A stretch of DNA of 64,000 bases. Source: Treponema sp. (lineage in GTDB: Bacteria; Spirochaetota; Spirochaetia; Treponematales; Breznakiellaceae). Where the stretch lies: contig WRIV01000003.1 in the NCBI GenBank assembly GCA_009782555.1, positions 106,011 through 170,010 of the forward strand, written 5' to 3'. Under the pieces are notes generated by a model. It was not told the origin of the DNA and did no database searches. It saw only the letters and a list, made by a program, of their open reading frames with translations. The position numbers and the translations under genes are program-made. Below, piece after piece: positions 18,037 through 29,081 of this stretch (the stretch's first letter is position 1; each line of letters starts with the position of its first letter).

Positions 18037-19385
18037 TCAAGGCCCATGTCTTTAACGGCACGGTAAAGATCCCCCCCTCTAAATCTCATACAATCAGGCG
18101 GCTTTTGCTGGCCGCCCTGACCAAAGGGATTTCGCATATTGAGCAGCCCCTGGATTCCCTGGATACCCGGTCCTGCATGGCGGCCTGCCGCGTGCTGGGA
18201 GCGGAAATTACTGAAAAAGAGGAAATGGGGCGCCTTACAAGCCTGGCTGTCCGGGGGTATAAACCCGGCGCAGATAAGAACGCCGCACCGGAACGGTTCA
18301 TTGATGCGGGCAACTCCGGTACAACCCTGTTTCTTGCCATCGCCGCCGCCGCCTTGGGTTCGATCCCTGTTCATTTTACGGGAGACAGCCAAATCGCCGA
18401 ACGCAGTGCCGGCCCTCTGTTAGAGGCCCTGCAAAACTTGGGAGTCACGGTTACTTCCAAAAACGGCTGCATCCCCATCACGATTTGCGGCCCATGGAAG
18501 GGAGGCAGGGTGTGTATTTCCTGTCCAACCAGCCAATACCTGTCGGCGCTGCTCATTGCCGCTCCCCTGGCTCCCCAGGGAACAATTACCGAAATAGAAG
18601 TTCCCCTGCTTAACGAAAAACCCTATGTGGAAATGACCTTGTCGTACCTAAAAACCCAGAGATTCTACAATGATGCTTTAACAGATTCCGCCCGGGATTT
18701 TTCCCGGTTTTGTATCCGGGGCGGCTTTATCTACACTCCTTTGAGCGGCCCCGTACCGGGAGATTTTTCATCCGCCGCCTTTCCCGCCGCGGCCGCAGTA
18801 ATTTCCGGGGGAAAAGCTACCCTGCGGGGACTTGATCCGGGCGATACCCAGGGGGACAAGATTTTTTTTGAATACCTTTCACAAATGGGCTGCGATGTGC
18901 AATGGGAACCAGAAGGCAAAGATTGGCAGGTTACGGTATCCCGGCCCGGCCCGCTGCGAGGCGGTATCTTCGACTTAAACGCCTCTCCGGATTTGCTTCC
19001 CATTATGGCTGTCCTTGGTGCTTTTGCCGAAGGAGAAACGGTTCTGACCAACGCCGCCCATGCCCGGATAAAAGAAACAGACCGAATTGCCGTGATGGCC
19101 GAAGAACTACAAAAACTGTTTTCCGGTTTCATGAATTTCCGCTGCAAAGAAACCCCTGACGGGCTGGTATTGCACGGCGCCGGTGACTGCACCGCCAGTT
19201 TCGGCGATACCGGTATCGGATACGGAGATACCTTGGATGGACATGGAGATCATCGTATCGTAATGGCTCTGGCCTGCGCCGTCCTGGGACTGCCCTTCGG
19301 CACAAAGACTGTGATCAGCGGATCGGAAGCGGCGGATATTACCTATCCTGAGTTTTTTAAACTGATTGGCAGCGAGGATGAATAA
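18006..19385 (+). CDS. aroA: 3-phosphoshikimate 1-carboxyvinyltransferase (EPSP synthase)
   Basis: 459 residues from the ATG at 18006; an ATG 24 bases earlier is in frame, but GCAGGA directly precedes the chosen one. AroA joins shikimate-3-phosphate with PEP in the chorismate pathway. Visible motifs are VKIPPSKSHTIRRLLLAA (substrate Lys/Ser/Arg), DAGNSGTTLFLAIAA, PTSQYLSALLIAAPL, RIKETDRIAVMAEEL and GHGDHRIVMALACA. Length is slightly above the usual 430, with an insert near residues 215-235 (QRFYNDALTDSARDFSRF). It overlaps the binding-protein gene and converges on the phosphonate operon. Confidence 0.93.
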   Translation: MEQNRRNNAVIKAHVFNGTVKIPPSKSHTIRRLLLAALTKGISHIEQPLDSLDTRSCMAACRVLGAEITEKEEMGRLTSLAVRGYKPGADKNAAPERFIDAGNSGTTLFLAIAAAALGSIPVHFTGDSQIAERSAGPLLEALQNLGVTVTSKNGCIPITICGPWKGGRVCISCPTSQYLSALLIAAPLAPQGTITEIEVPLLNEKPYVEMTLSYLKTQRFYNDALTDSARDFSRFCIRGGFIYTPLSGPVPGDFSSAAFPAAAAVISGGKATLRGLDPGDTQGDKIFFEYLSQMGCDVQWEPEGKDWQVTVSRPGPLRGGIFDLNASPDLLPIMAVLGAFAEGETVLTNAAHARIKETDRIAVMAEELQKLFSGFMNFRCKETPDGLVLHGAGDCTASFGDTGIGYGDTLDGHGDHRIVMALACAVLGLPFGTKTVISGSEAADITYPEFFKLIGSEDE

Positions 19386-19423
19386 TCCCAAACCTTTGAT
19401 CTGCCGTCCTCTGCAGTAAAGTT

Positions 19424-20320
19424 TTATGTCCGGTAAGTATCATCCAATGTTTTCAATTCATTGAATGTGTCAACCTCAATGATATCTTCATAGGAGCATT
19501 CCCGTACCTCAACAGAATAATCCCTGATAAAGTATTCCAGCGGAACCTGATCCCAGTAGCGTTCCTTACCGCCGGGCATTTCGTACACCTGCTTGATATG
19601 ATCTGCCAGCTTTGCTCCATCGGCCTGGTTCCAGTAGGAAATGCCGAACATATGATGGCAGTTCCGCCCGCCGACTCTTACCCGCGTGATGATGCCGCTC
19701 CTGGTTTCAAAACACCAGTCGTCGGTGCGTTCAACCGGAACACCCAGATAGTTGCTTGCGTACTGGTATTTGCTTATCAGGCAGCTTTTGTTGAGCAGCA
19801 GGTCCGATTCCAGTACGTATGCGTTCTGCAGCAAAAAACGGGCGCACATCATCGAAGAAATATTATTTGATTCGTTGAACAAGGGGTTTTCCAAAAACTG
19901 AATCTTCGGGTATTTGTATTTCAACTGATCAAACTGTTCGCCCAGATAGCCGCGGACAATAATAATCTCATCAATGCCGGCGGCGCATACTGCATCAAGC
20001 AGCGTATCGATAATGCGAACTCCCTTAACACGGACCAGCGACTTAGGCGTGTTTAGAGTAATGGGAACCAGCCGGGATCCAAAACCAGCGGCGATAAAAA
20101 CCGCCCGTCTGACACGGTACGGTTCCAGGGCCTTAAGCCCTGAGGCGCTCAAAGCATTGTTTTTTACCATGCCGTTTTCGATCAAATTGGCAATTGTTTT
20201 ATTTACTGTCCCCACCGAAAGTCCGGTTAAACGGGCGATGCTCCGCTGTGTCAGATTTTTTTCTTCCCTTTCCCGTTCCAAAAAAACAAGAATATCAAAC
20301 TGAGGCCGTGTTAATTTCAT
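19424..20320 (-). CDS. pntC: HTH-fused cytidylyltransferase, probable AEP activator (PntC-like)
   Basis: 298 residues. Residues 5-65 are a winged helix of MarR type (TRPQFDILVFLERER, NLTQRSIARLTGLSVGTVNKTIANLIENGMV). Residues 70-298 are a LicC/PntC-like nucleotidyltransferase with AAGFGSRLVPITLNTPKSL (Gly79, Arg83, Lys93) and a metal-binding ESDLLL segment. LicC charges phosphocholine with CTP; PntC, reported from Treponema denticola, charges 2-aminoethylphosphonate. As the last gene of an AEP operon the second role fits, giving CMP-AEP for transfer to a lipid or glycan. The HTH suggests it might also bind DNA, or that it is a retained fusion. The start overlaps the permease stop by one base. 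The substrate is inferred from context. Confidence 0.75.
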   Translation of the reverse strand: MKLTRPQFDILVFLEREREEKNLTQRSIARLTGLSVGTVNKTIANLIENGMVKNNALSASGLKALEPYRVRRAVFIAAGFGSRLVPITLNTPKSLVRVKGVRIIDTLLDAVCAAGIDEIIIVRGYLGEQFDQLKYKYPKIQFLENPLFNESNNISSMMCARFLLQNAYVLESDLLLNKSCLISKYQYASNYLGVPVERTDDWCFETRSGIITRVRVGGRNCHHMFGISYWNQADGAKLADHIKQVYEMPGGKERYWDQVPLEYFIRDYSVEVRECSYEDIIEVDTFNELKTLDDTYRT

Positions 20321-21933
20321 TATTGTTCACCTTTTCGTTTAGCTGTTTTTGTGATAATATACACCGCGTATTTCACCGCTAAATTGCAGCCCAGAATAAG
20401 AAGAGAAACAAATGCCGATCCTTCCAGAAAAAGCTGCGCTTCGAACTGGGTGATCATCAGGGAAATGGGCCGGTTCCGCACCGTGCTTAAAAAGGATACT
20501 GCGGAAATAGTCATCATTGAGTTGACAAAAAAGTAAGAGAGCATTTCCAGAATGGTCAGCCTGGTCTGGGGGATCAATACGTCCCGGATGATGCGGAAGC
20601 GGCCGACGCCCAGCGTGCGGCCAACGTCCTCAAGGTTGCTGTTGATTTTTCCCAAAGAGTTATACGCCATAAGGTAGGGAGATGCCATAAAGTGAATCGT
20701 ATTGACGAGGATCAGCATGGCAAGGCTCCCGTAAATAAACGAACCCTTAAAAAACAGTACATAGGAAAGCCCCAGTACCAGTCCAGGAATTGCCAGTGAT
20801 GTAATAGAAATAAGGTGCAGTATCCGCGAAGGCTTGCCTGGGGTACGGGCGGTAAAATAAGCGGTGATCCACGCCAGGGTTGTTCCCATAACAGAAACAA
20901 AGGCAGCGATAGAGAACGAATTGGCAAGGTACCGCCCCGCTCCCATATTCATGGTTCTGGCGATATTGCGAAACGACAGCGCCATGTCCACAGGATAACT
21001 ATTAATAAAAGTGAGAGGAACAAAAACCGTCACCGGCAGGACAATGATAATGCAGACCAGCAGCACATAACAGGCGGTAACGATATCTCTCAGTCTATTT
21101 TCCTTTTTGGCCCTTTCCTGAATAACAAAATTCTGATTTCCCCGGTCACGGTTGAGTAAATCAAATAAAAATGCGGCAACTGCCGGAATAAGGAGGAACG
21201 AACCGATCACACTGCCCCGGCTGAAATTCAAGAGGCCGATTACTTCCTGGTACATCAATACAGGCAGGGTTATGAATCTGCCGCCGACCATCAAAGGAAC
21301 GCCGTAATCGGTAAAGATCAGGGTGAACACTGCAAAAACCACCGAAATCAAGGGCTTTCGCAGGTAGGGAAAGGTGATTGAAAAAAACTGATTCTTCCGG
21401 GGAATCCCCAGCACTTCGGCGGCCTCATAAGGGGATCCGTCCTCGTATTTAAAGATGTCCGCCAGCATAAGAAACGCCACAGGAAAAGCATAAAAAACCG
21501 ATCCCAGCACAATACCGTGGAATCCGTAAATTGTACCTGAAAGGCCAAATGTCCGGGTTATTATTCCATTCGCACCCAGGAGCAGCACCAGTCCCATGCC
21601 GTGGGAAATGGACGGGATAAGCATGGGCAAGGTAACAAAAACTGTAAGCATCTCCCTGAAACGCAGATTGGTGCGGATCACAGAAAGGGCAAAGCTCCAC
21701 GCGAGGACGATGGAAATGACTGTGGCAGCGGCGGCGGTGTATATTGAATTAAACAGGGCCTCTTTGAACCGGGGCAGACGCAAAACGCCGGAGATGTCCG
21801 AACCAGCCATATTCGCCAGCATTGTCCCCAGCGGACAGATCACGGTAACAAAAAGAAAAATACCCAGGAGCAGCTTAACCAGATTAGGGCGGCGAAGAGG
21901 TATCCGGGAAATAACGCGGACCGCCGCGCTCAT
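20320..21933 (-). CDS. Fused two-domain ABC permease (PhnUV/FbpB type)
   Basis: 537 residues with about 12 membrane helices in two homologous halves, each with an EAA-type loop: YEAAEVLGIPRKNQFFSITFPYLRKPL near residue 170 and NLEDVGRTLGVGRFRIIRDVLIPQ near 445. This is the fused layout of Fe(III), thiamine and 2-aminoethylphosphonate importers; Salmonella PhnU and PhnV are separate chains. It forms the channel of the importer encoded with the ATPase and binding protein just upstream. The start overlaps the ATPase stop by four bases. Phosphonate versus iron as substrate cannot be decided from sequence; position in the AEP operon favours AEP. Confidence 0.85.
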   Translation of the reverse strand: MSAAVRVISRIPLRRPNLVKLLLGIFLFVTVICPLGTMLANMAGSDISGVLRLPRFKEALFNSIYTAAAATVISIVLAWSFALSVIRTNLRFREMLTVFVTLPMLIPSISHGMGLVLLLGANGIITRTFGLSGTIYGFHGIVLGSVFYAFPVAFLMLADIFKYEDGSPYEAAEVLGIPRKNQFFSITFPYLRKPLISVVFAVFTLIFTDYGVPLMVGGRFITLPVLMYQEVIGLLNFSRGSVIGSFLLIPAVAAFLFDLLNRDRGNQNFVIQERAKKENRLRDIVTACYVLLVCIIIVLPVTVFVPLTFINSYPVDMALSFRNIARTMNMGAGRYLANSFSIAAFVSVMGTTLAWITAYFTARTPGKPSRILHLISITSLAIPGLVLGLSYVLFFKGSFIYGSLAMLILVNTIHFMASPYLMAYNSLGKINSNLEDVGRTLGVGRFRIIRDVLIPQTRLTILEMLSYFFVNSMMTISAVSFLSTVRNRPISLMITQFEAQLFLEGSAFVSLLILGCNLAVKYAVYIITKTAKRKGEQ

Positions 21934-22715
21934 AGCGCCATCTCCGGCGGCGGCACCTCTGGCTGTATGTATTTAGCCAGCGAATCGATTTTAAGGCGGA
22001 GGTTGTCAATCACAAATTCCCTAACATACGTGTTTGCGGGATGTGCGATTATTGACTCCGGCGTATCCAGTTGTTGAATCATTCCATGATCCATCACCAT
22101 AATGCGATCGGAAAGGGCAAAAGCCTCCTCCTGGTCGTGGGTGATGTAGATCATGGTGCTGCGAAACTGCTTCTGTATGCGCTTGATCTCATCGCGCAGC
22201 AAGAGCCGGGTTGCTGCGTCCAGCGCGGACATAGGCTCGTCAAAGAGAATGATCTCTGGATTTAAGGCCAGTGTCCGGGCGATGGCAACCCGCTGCTGCT
22301 GGCCGCCGGAAAGTTTCCAGGGCTTTTTGTGGATGTGTTCGCTTAAACCCACCTGTTCAATAATATTTTCGGCGATGTCCCGCGAACGGCTTTTCAGTTC
22401 CCTGTTGAATTTCAGCGCATACTCAACGTTGCCAAGCACACTCATGTTCTGAAACAGTGCGTAGTTCTGAAAAACGATTCCCATGTTGCGCTTTGACGCG
22501 GGAAGGGCGGTGATATCGCTGCCGTCTTTGATAATCTTCCCCGATGTCGGCGGCAACAGACCGATCAGTATCCGCAGAATTGTGGTTTTGCCGCAGCCGG
22601 AAGGCCCCAGAATCGAAAGAAATTCCCCATCGTTCACGGCAAAGTTCAATCCGTGAAGCACCTCCTGCCGGTTAAAAACATGGGTGAGATTCTGAATTTC
22701 CAGCTTGGTTGTCAC
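21930..22715 (-). CDS. ABC transporter ATP-binding protein (PhnT/FbpC type)
   Basis: 262 residues from a GTG at 22715, chosen because GGAGGG lies five bases upstream; the open frame further left runs through intercistronic hairpins. Motifs: Walker A GPSGCGKTT, Q-loop VFQNYALF, signature LSGGQQQRVAIART, Walker B ILFDEPMSALD, switch His in YITHDQEEAFAL. It drives the importer formed with the fused permease. The C-terminus (about 25 residues after the ATPase core, IHPAN-like region) is short, without the long regulatory domain of MalK or full FbpC. Confidence 0.9.
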   Translation of the reverse strand: MTTKLEIQNLTHVFNRQEVLHGLNFAVNDGEFLSILGPSGCGKTTILRILIGLLPPTSGKIIKDGSDITALPASKRNMGIVFQNYALFQNMSVLGNVEYALKFNRELKSRSRDIAENIIEQVGLSEHIHKKPWKLSGGQQQRVAIARTLALNPEIILFDEPMSALDAATRLLLRDEIKRIQKQFRSTMIYITHDQEEAFALSDRIMVMDHGMIQQLDTPESIIAHPANTYVREFVIDNLRLKIDSLAKYIQPEVPPPEMAL

Positions 22716-22737
22716 AAACACCCTCCTGCGGTTGCAG

Positions 22738-22769
22738 AGTTTTCCGGAAGCTTCAGTTTCCGGAAAACT
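22738..22769 (-). other. Intercistronic hairpin ahead of the ATPase gene
   Basis: Perfect 12-base inverted repeat (22738-22749 and 22758-22769, loop of 8) in the gap between the binding-protein stop and the ATPase ribosome binding site. With the hairpin at 22804 it forms a tandem pair. It probably sets relative mRNA levels by stabilising the upstream segment or reducing read-through. Confidence 0.6.
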
Positions 22770-22803
22770 TCCACATAAACGGCAAAATACATAGTATTTT
22801 GCA

Positions 22804-22840
22804 TGACAATTCGAGAACCAACCGGGTTCTCGAATTGTCA
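22804..22840 (-). other. Intercistronic hairpin overlapping the binding-protein stop
   Basis: Perfect 16-base inverted repeat (22804-22819 and 22825-22840, loop AACCG). The stop codon of the binding-protein gene lies in the stem. The core GAGAACC/GGTTCTC matches that of the hairpin at 23842. No T run follows. Confidence 0.65.
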
Positions 22841-23818
22841 ATACTTCCACTTTTCCAGAAGCCTTTCTTTCAGGGACAGATCGTACACGCCGTCCATGTT
22901 TGCATAGGAGATATTCCTGGGGTAGTTGGGGATGGTATTGATCTGGTTTACCATGACCGGTTCCGGACAGTACAGTTCCTTGTCGTCCTTAACCAGCTTT
23001 GTCATGGCAAATTCAAAAACTTCTCTTACAATGGGCCTGGTTTCCTTTCCTTTGATGATTCCAAAACTGGTGGTAATGCTGGGCGCTCCCTCGGCAAAGT
23101 ACAGCAGTTCCAGCGGGACGCCGCGGGTGTTGATGGCGTTAACGGCGGTCAGAGTCATGCCCAGGCCGATAGCCACTTCGCCCTGAATCAGCGCGTTAAC
23201 CGGACCGGATCCGGAAGTGGTGAACTGCAGAATATTTTCCGCAAGGCGATCAAAATATTCGAAGGCTGCATCTTCGCCCCATGCATTGATCAGGCTGACC
23301 AGAAACATATAGCCCGTACCGGAAGTTTTTGGATTCGGCATGGAGATAAGCCCCTTGTATACGGGACTTAGCAGTTCCTGATAGGAATTGGGAACAGGAA
23401 GGCCTGAGTTTTCCAGTTTGGAACGATTGATCACAATGGCCCCGGAAGATTTGTCCCAGGGCAGGAATCGTTTGGATGCGGGAATCATCTCCGGGAGAAA
23501 TTCTGACAGATTGTAGCCGGAAAGATCCGCCATAATGTCCTGCAAGCCTTCCAGATAACCGGTTTCCAGATTCAGAATGATGTCTGCCTCGGTTTGTGTT
23601 CCCTCCGCCTTGAGTTTTGCCGCGTGGTTTCCGGTGGAAAGCACCTGCAGGGTAATGTCGTAGTTGGGAAACTGTTCCCTAAGCAGTTCCTGCATGTGTT
23701 CGGTGCGGAAATCTTCGGTGCTGGTGTAAATGATAACGCTTGTGTTATCCGCCTTCTTGCATGAGATTGCCATTCCCGCCAGGAACAGCGCCGCTGTGAA
23801 CCAAAAAATCTTTTTCAT
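22838..23818 (-). CDS. Solute-binding lipoprotein, probable AEP binder (PhnS/FbpA type)
   Basis: 327 residues from the ATG at 23818, with AGGAGT upstream. The start is a lipoprotein signal (MKKIFWFTAALFLAGMAISC, Cys20). The mature part is a type 2 periplasmic-binding fold of the Fbp/Phn class: VIIYTSTEDFRTEHMQELLREQFP, ADIILNLETGYLEGLQD, SSGAIVINRSKLENSGLPVPNSYQELL, KTSGTGYMFLVSLINAWG, GEVAIGLGMTLTAVNAI. In FbpA a Tyr pair binds iron; here the matching NAINTR region lacks an obvious Tyr-Tyr, which argues against ferric iron. Position between PEP mutase and the ATPase suggests AEP or a related phosphonate. Confidence 0.82.
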   Translation of the reverse strand: MKKIFWFTAALFLAGMAISCKKADNTSVIIYTSTEDFRTEHMQELLREQFPNYDITLQVLSTGNHAAKLKAEGTQTEADIILNLETGYLEGLQDIMADLSGYNLSEFLPEMIPASKRFLPWDKSSGAIVINRSKLENSGLPVPNSYQELLSPVYKGLISMPNPKTSGTGYMFLVSLINAWGEDAAFEYFDRLAENILQFTTSGSGPVNALIQGEVAIGLGMTLTAVNAINTRGVPLELLYFAEGAPSITTSFGIIKGKETRPIVREVFEFAMTKLVKDDKELYCPEPVMVNQINTIPNYPRNISYANMDGVYDLSLKERLLEKWKY

Positions 23819-23841
23819 CTTCTCACTCCTTAAATTTATTT

Positions 23842-23878
23842 GACTTATTCGAGAACTGACCGAGTTCTCTAACAAGTC
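23842..23878 (-). other. Intercistronic hairpin between PEP mutase and binding protein
   Basis: Stem GAGAACT/AGTTCTC (23851-23857 and 23863-23869, loop of 5), extended by GACTT/AAGTC (23842-23846 and 23874-23878). It begins at the PEP mutase stop and ends before the AGGAGT of the next gene. It shares its core with the hairpin at 22804. Confidence 0.55.
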
Positions 23879-25175
23879 TATTTCCCCCCCGGAATTAATT
23901 CCAGGATTTCTTTTATGGGCATACACAGATTGTCCGCTTCAAGGGAACGTTCCCTTTCAAGTATTATTTTGGCAGCGTTCAGCATCGCCGGGTACGATGC
24001 CCGCAGCATGTGGTTTGCATAAATGACGATTGTCGCGCCCCAGCCGGCAAGCTCCTTTTCGGTGAAGTGGTTGTAGGTGGTAGGAACCAAAACCAGCGGA
24101 ACACCCCGGTATTCGGCGCGGAATTTTGCACAGAAGTCCTGGATGTCGCTGCCGGACTTTTCCTTGCTGTGAATCATAATGCCGTCTGCCCCGGCTGCCA
24201 CATAGGCGCGGGCGCGTTCCAGCGCATCGGAAACCGGCATGTCGGCGATCAGGCTTTCCAGCCGAGCGATGATCATGAATTCCCTGGTAACCTGTGCGCG
24301 CTTGCCCGCGCTGAGTTTTTCGCAAAAATCCGGAATGGGCGCAAGTTCCTGGGTTACTTCGGATCCGAAGAGAGAATTTTTTTTCAGGCCAACCTTGTCT
24401 TCAATGATCACCGCCGATATTCCGTTCCGCTCAAGCGTGCGGACGGTAAAGACAAAATGTTCCGGTTTGCCGCCGGTGTCGCCGTCAAAAATAATCGGCT
24501 TGGTGGTACATTCCAGAATATTGGTAAGGTCCTGCAGCCGGGTGGTCAGATCAACCGCTTCAATGTCCGGCTTTCCCTTGCTGGTAGAATCGGTAAGGCT
24601 TGAAGACCATATCCCGTCAAAACCGTGCAAACCGTCTTTTTTTTCTACTTCAAGATTTTCGATTATCAAACCCGAAAGCCCCGAATGGGCCTCCATGATC
24701 CGCACCGGTTTTTTTATTTCGATAAGGCGGCGCAGACTTTTTAGCCGTATGTCAGGCGTTGTACCCAAAGAACGCATCGCCTCGTGTAACGCCGACGAGT
24801 TGATTCCCTTGGTATAGGGAACCTCGATCACCTCTCCGCCCATCTCATGCATCAGAGCGATTACATCTTCGCGCTCCTTGCTCAACGGGCCGGTGTTCCA
24901 GTCGTCGCCGTGGATAATCGCATCGGGCCGGTACTTTTTCAGATTGGGAATATAGCTCCACTCTTCCTGCGGGACTACTCTGGAAACCCCCTTGATGTTT
25001 TCTACCACTTCAAGCCGCTGCCCCCATGTAAGATACGGCAGCCGTTTATGCGAAGCGATTGCGGAATCGGTCAACAGGCCTATCAGTACATCGCCATGTT
25101 TCGCCGCCTCTTTGATTATGTTGATAATGCCCGGGTGAATGATGTCGCCCCGCAGTCCCAGATAAATCGTCTTCA

Positions 25176-25176
<1 letters not shown>
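23878..25176 (-). CDS. pepM: Phosphoenolpyruvate mutase with N-terminal nucleotidyltransferase-like domain
   Basis: 432 residues in two parts. Residues 1-130 are a cytidylyltransferase-like domain (GLRGDIIHPGIINIIKEA; later HGDDWN) in which the HxGH motif reads HPGI. Residues 140-425 are PEP mutase, with IFDGDTGG (metal Asp) and EDKVGLKKNS (Glu259, Lys261), the signature separating mutases from isocitrate lyases. The enzyme rearranges PEP to phosphonopyruvate, the step that makes the C-P bond in nearly all phosphonate pathways. The equilibrium is unfavourable, and the decarboxylase in the same operon pulls it forward. The start overlaps the transaminase stop by one base. Confidence 0.93.
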
Positions 25177-27454
<2,278 letters not shown>

Positions 27455-27466
27455 TCACAACCCGTA

Positions 27467-27503
27467 TGTTCATTTATTTAACAATACTCTATCAATATGA
27501 ACA
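27467..27503. promoter_or_regulatory. Inverted repeat in the phosphonate operon upstream region
   Basis: TGTTCAT (27467-27473) and ATGAACA (27497-27503) are exact inverted copies 23 bases apart, in the AT-rich gap between ppd and trkA. They could be half-sites for a regulator, perhaps the HTH of the last operon gene. I could not settle on a -10/-35 pair for ppd. Confidence 0.35.
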
Positions 27504-27569
27504 CAGTCAATGCTGACTAATGATAAAAAATCCCCTTCCCCGGCAATGGCAGAATTCCTTTCCTGGTGC

Positions 27570-27575
27570 TATACT
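27570..27575 (+). promoter_or_regulatory. -10 box of trkA, predicted leaderless
   Basis: TATACT, then GCACCA and the ATG at 27582. The box is flanked by GTGC and GCAC, a small palindrome. No good -35 and no Shine-Dalgarno. Confidence 0.5.
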
Positions 27576-27581
27576 GCACCA

Positions 27582-29081
27582 ATGCGCATAATCATTGTCG
27601 GTGCGGGGCTGACAGGAACCCATCTGGCCCGGTACCTTATTGAAGAAAAACACGACATTGCCATCATCGAATCAAATGAAGAACGGGCCCGGCATATTTC
27701 CAACCGCCTTGACTGCATAGTCCTTCATGACGAGGGGAATTCCATAAGTGCACTGGAAGAAGCGGGAATTGCCAGGGCCGACGCCCTGGTTTGTGTCACC
27801 GATTCGGACGAAGTAAACATGATCATCTGCGGCCTCGCCGCCCGGTATCCAAAACTCCTTAAGATTGCTCAGGTACGGAACGATGAATATGTGCAAAGGA
27901 ATTTTCAAAATCAGGTGGGGGGAGAAAATACCCCTCTAGGCATTGATTACTTTATTCATCCCGATGTGGAGGCCGCCCGGTCCGCCCTGGATGCAATAGA
28001 ACACGGAGCCGTAGGAAATGTCCTTTCTTTTGCAGGAACTCCTTTTGAACTGGGAACCATCGACATATCTCCAGGTTCTTCTTTTGACGGACTGATCCTA
28101 AAGGATTTCCGGACCTTTATAGAAGGAGACAGTCTTGTAACTTTGGTTGAACGGAAAGGAAACAGCATTCTCCCCACAGGCGCTACCCGAATCGAGGCGG
28201 GAGACCGGGTTTATCTTCTGTCAAGGGAAGAAGAATTAAACGCCGGGTTTAAGCTCGCCGGCCATTGTGAAAAACTAATTCGAAAAATCGGCATCGTGGG
28301 CGGAGGGCGGCTCGGTTCTCTTATTGCTTCCGGGCTTTTAAACGGTGAAAAACGCAAAGCCGGCGGCACCAGGGACTTTGATGAAAGCGGAGAGGAACTG
28401 GAATCAGGCAAAAAAAAGAACACAAAGATTTTTTCTTTCCTTAAAACCCTGATACCAAAGAGCCTGAAAAGAGTGGTAATTATTGAAGAAGATTCCAGTA
28501 TCTGTAAAGAACTGGCAAACCATTTTCCCGATGCGTTGATCCTCAACGAAGACATTTCCGACGAAAGCTTTATGGCCGAAGAGCTTATCGATGATCTGGA
28601 CCTTATTGTTACTGCCACAGAACATCAGGAACTGAATATCATCACCGCAGTGTACCTAAAATCCAGAGGAGTTTCCCGGGCTGTGGCTATGGTAACCAGC
28701 ACGGGCCATGCCGCCATTGCCCGAAAACTTGGAGTAGATGTGGTGATCCCCATAAAATCCGTGGTGGTGGATTCAATCCTTTCCAGACTAATCGGCATAA
28801 AGGGAGTGTACAGCCTCGGGGACGGCACTGTGGGCATCCTGGAAGTAGAGGTCAGTTCCGGCTGCCGGGCGGAGGGCCATACCCTAAAGGAATTTTCCCT
28901 GCCCGAAGGAGTCCTGATAATGCTGGTTAATCGAAAGACCGAAGCCGATTTTATTCCCCGGGGAGATTATGTGTATACCGCCGGTCACTGCCTTATTCTG
29001 ATAGCCAGAAATGGAACGGAAAATGAAATTGAAAATATCTTTGGAAAAATAGGGAAAAGCGATGAAATGGAAAACGATTAG
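27582..29081 (+). CDS. trkA: Trk potassium uptake regulator TrkA
   Basis: 499 residues from the ATG at 27582; the open frame extends 24 codons left, but the protein begins naturally at MRIIIVGAGLTGTHLARYL. It has two RCK units, each a nucleotide-binding Rossmann fold (GAGLTG at the start; GIVGGGRLGS near residue 230) followed by a TrkA-C domain. A charged insert (DESGEELESGKKKN) sits in the second Rossmann domain. TrkA binds NAD(H) or ATP and gates the TrkH channel from the cytoplasm. It overlaps trkH by 20 bases, so the two are co-made. Confidence 0.93.
   Translation: MRIIIVGAGLTGTHLARYLIEEKHDIAIIESNEERARHISNRLDCIVLHDEGNSISALEEAGIARADALVCVTDSDEVNMIICGLAARYPKLLKIAQVRNDEYVQRNFQNQVGGENTPLGIDYFIHPDVEAARSALDAIEHGAVGNVLSFAGTPFELGTIDISPGSSFDGLILKDFRTFIEGDSLVTLVERKGNSILPTGATRIEAGDRVYLLSREEELNAGFKLAGHCEKLIRKIGIVGGGRLGSLIASGLLNGEKRKAGGTRDFDESGEELESGKKKNTKIFSFLKTLIPKSLKRVVIIEEDSSICKELANHFPDALILNEDISDESFMAEELIDDLDLIVTATEHQELNIITAVYLKSRGVSRAVAMVTSTGHAAIARKLGVDVVIPIKSVVVDSILSRLIGIKGVYSLGDGTVGILEVEVSSGCRAEGHTLKEFSLPEGVLIMLVNRKTEADFIPRGDYVYTAGHCLILIARNGTENEIENIFGKIGKSDEMEND

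Noticed and set aside
22716..22850. 45-codon N-terminal extension of the ATPase
   Set aside because: Covers two hairpins and lacks ribosome signals; the GTG at 22715 has GGAGGG at proper spacing.
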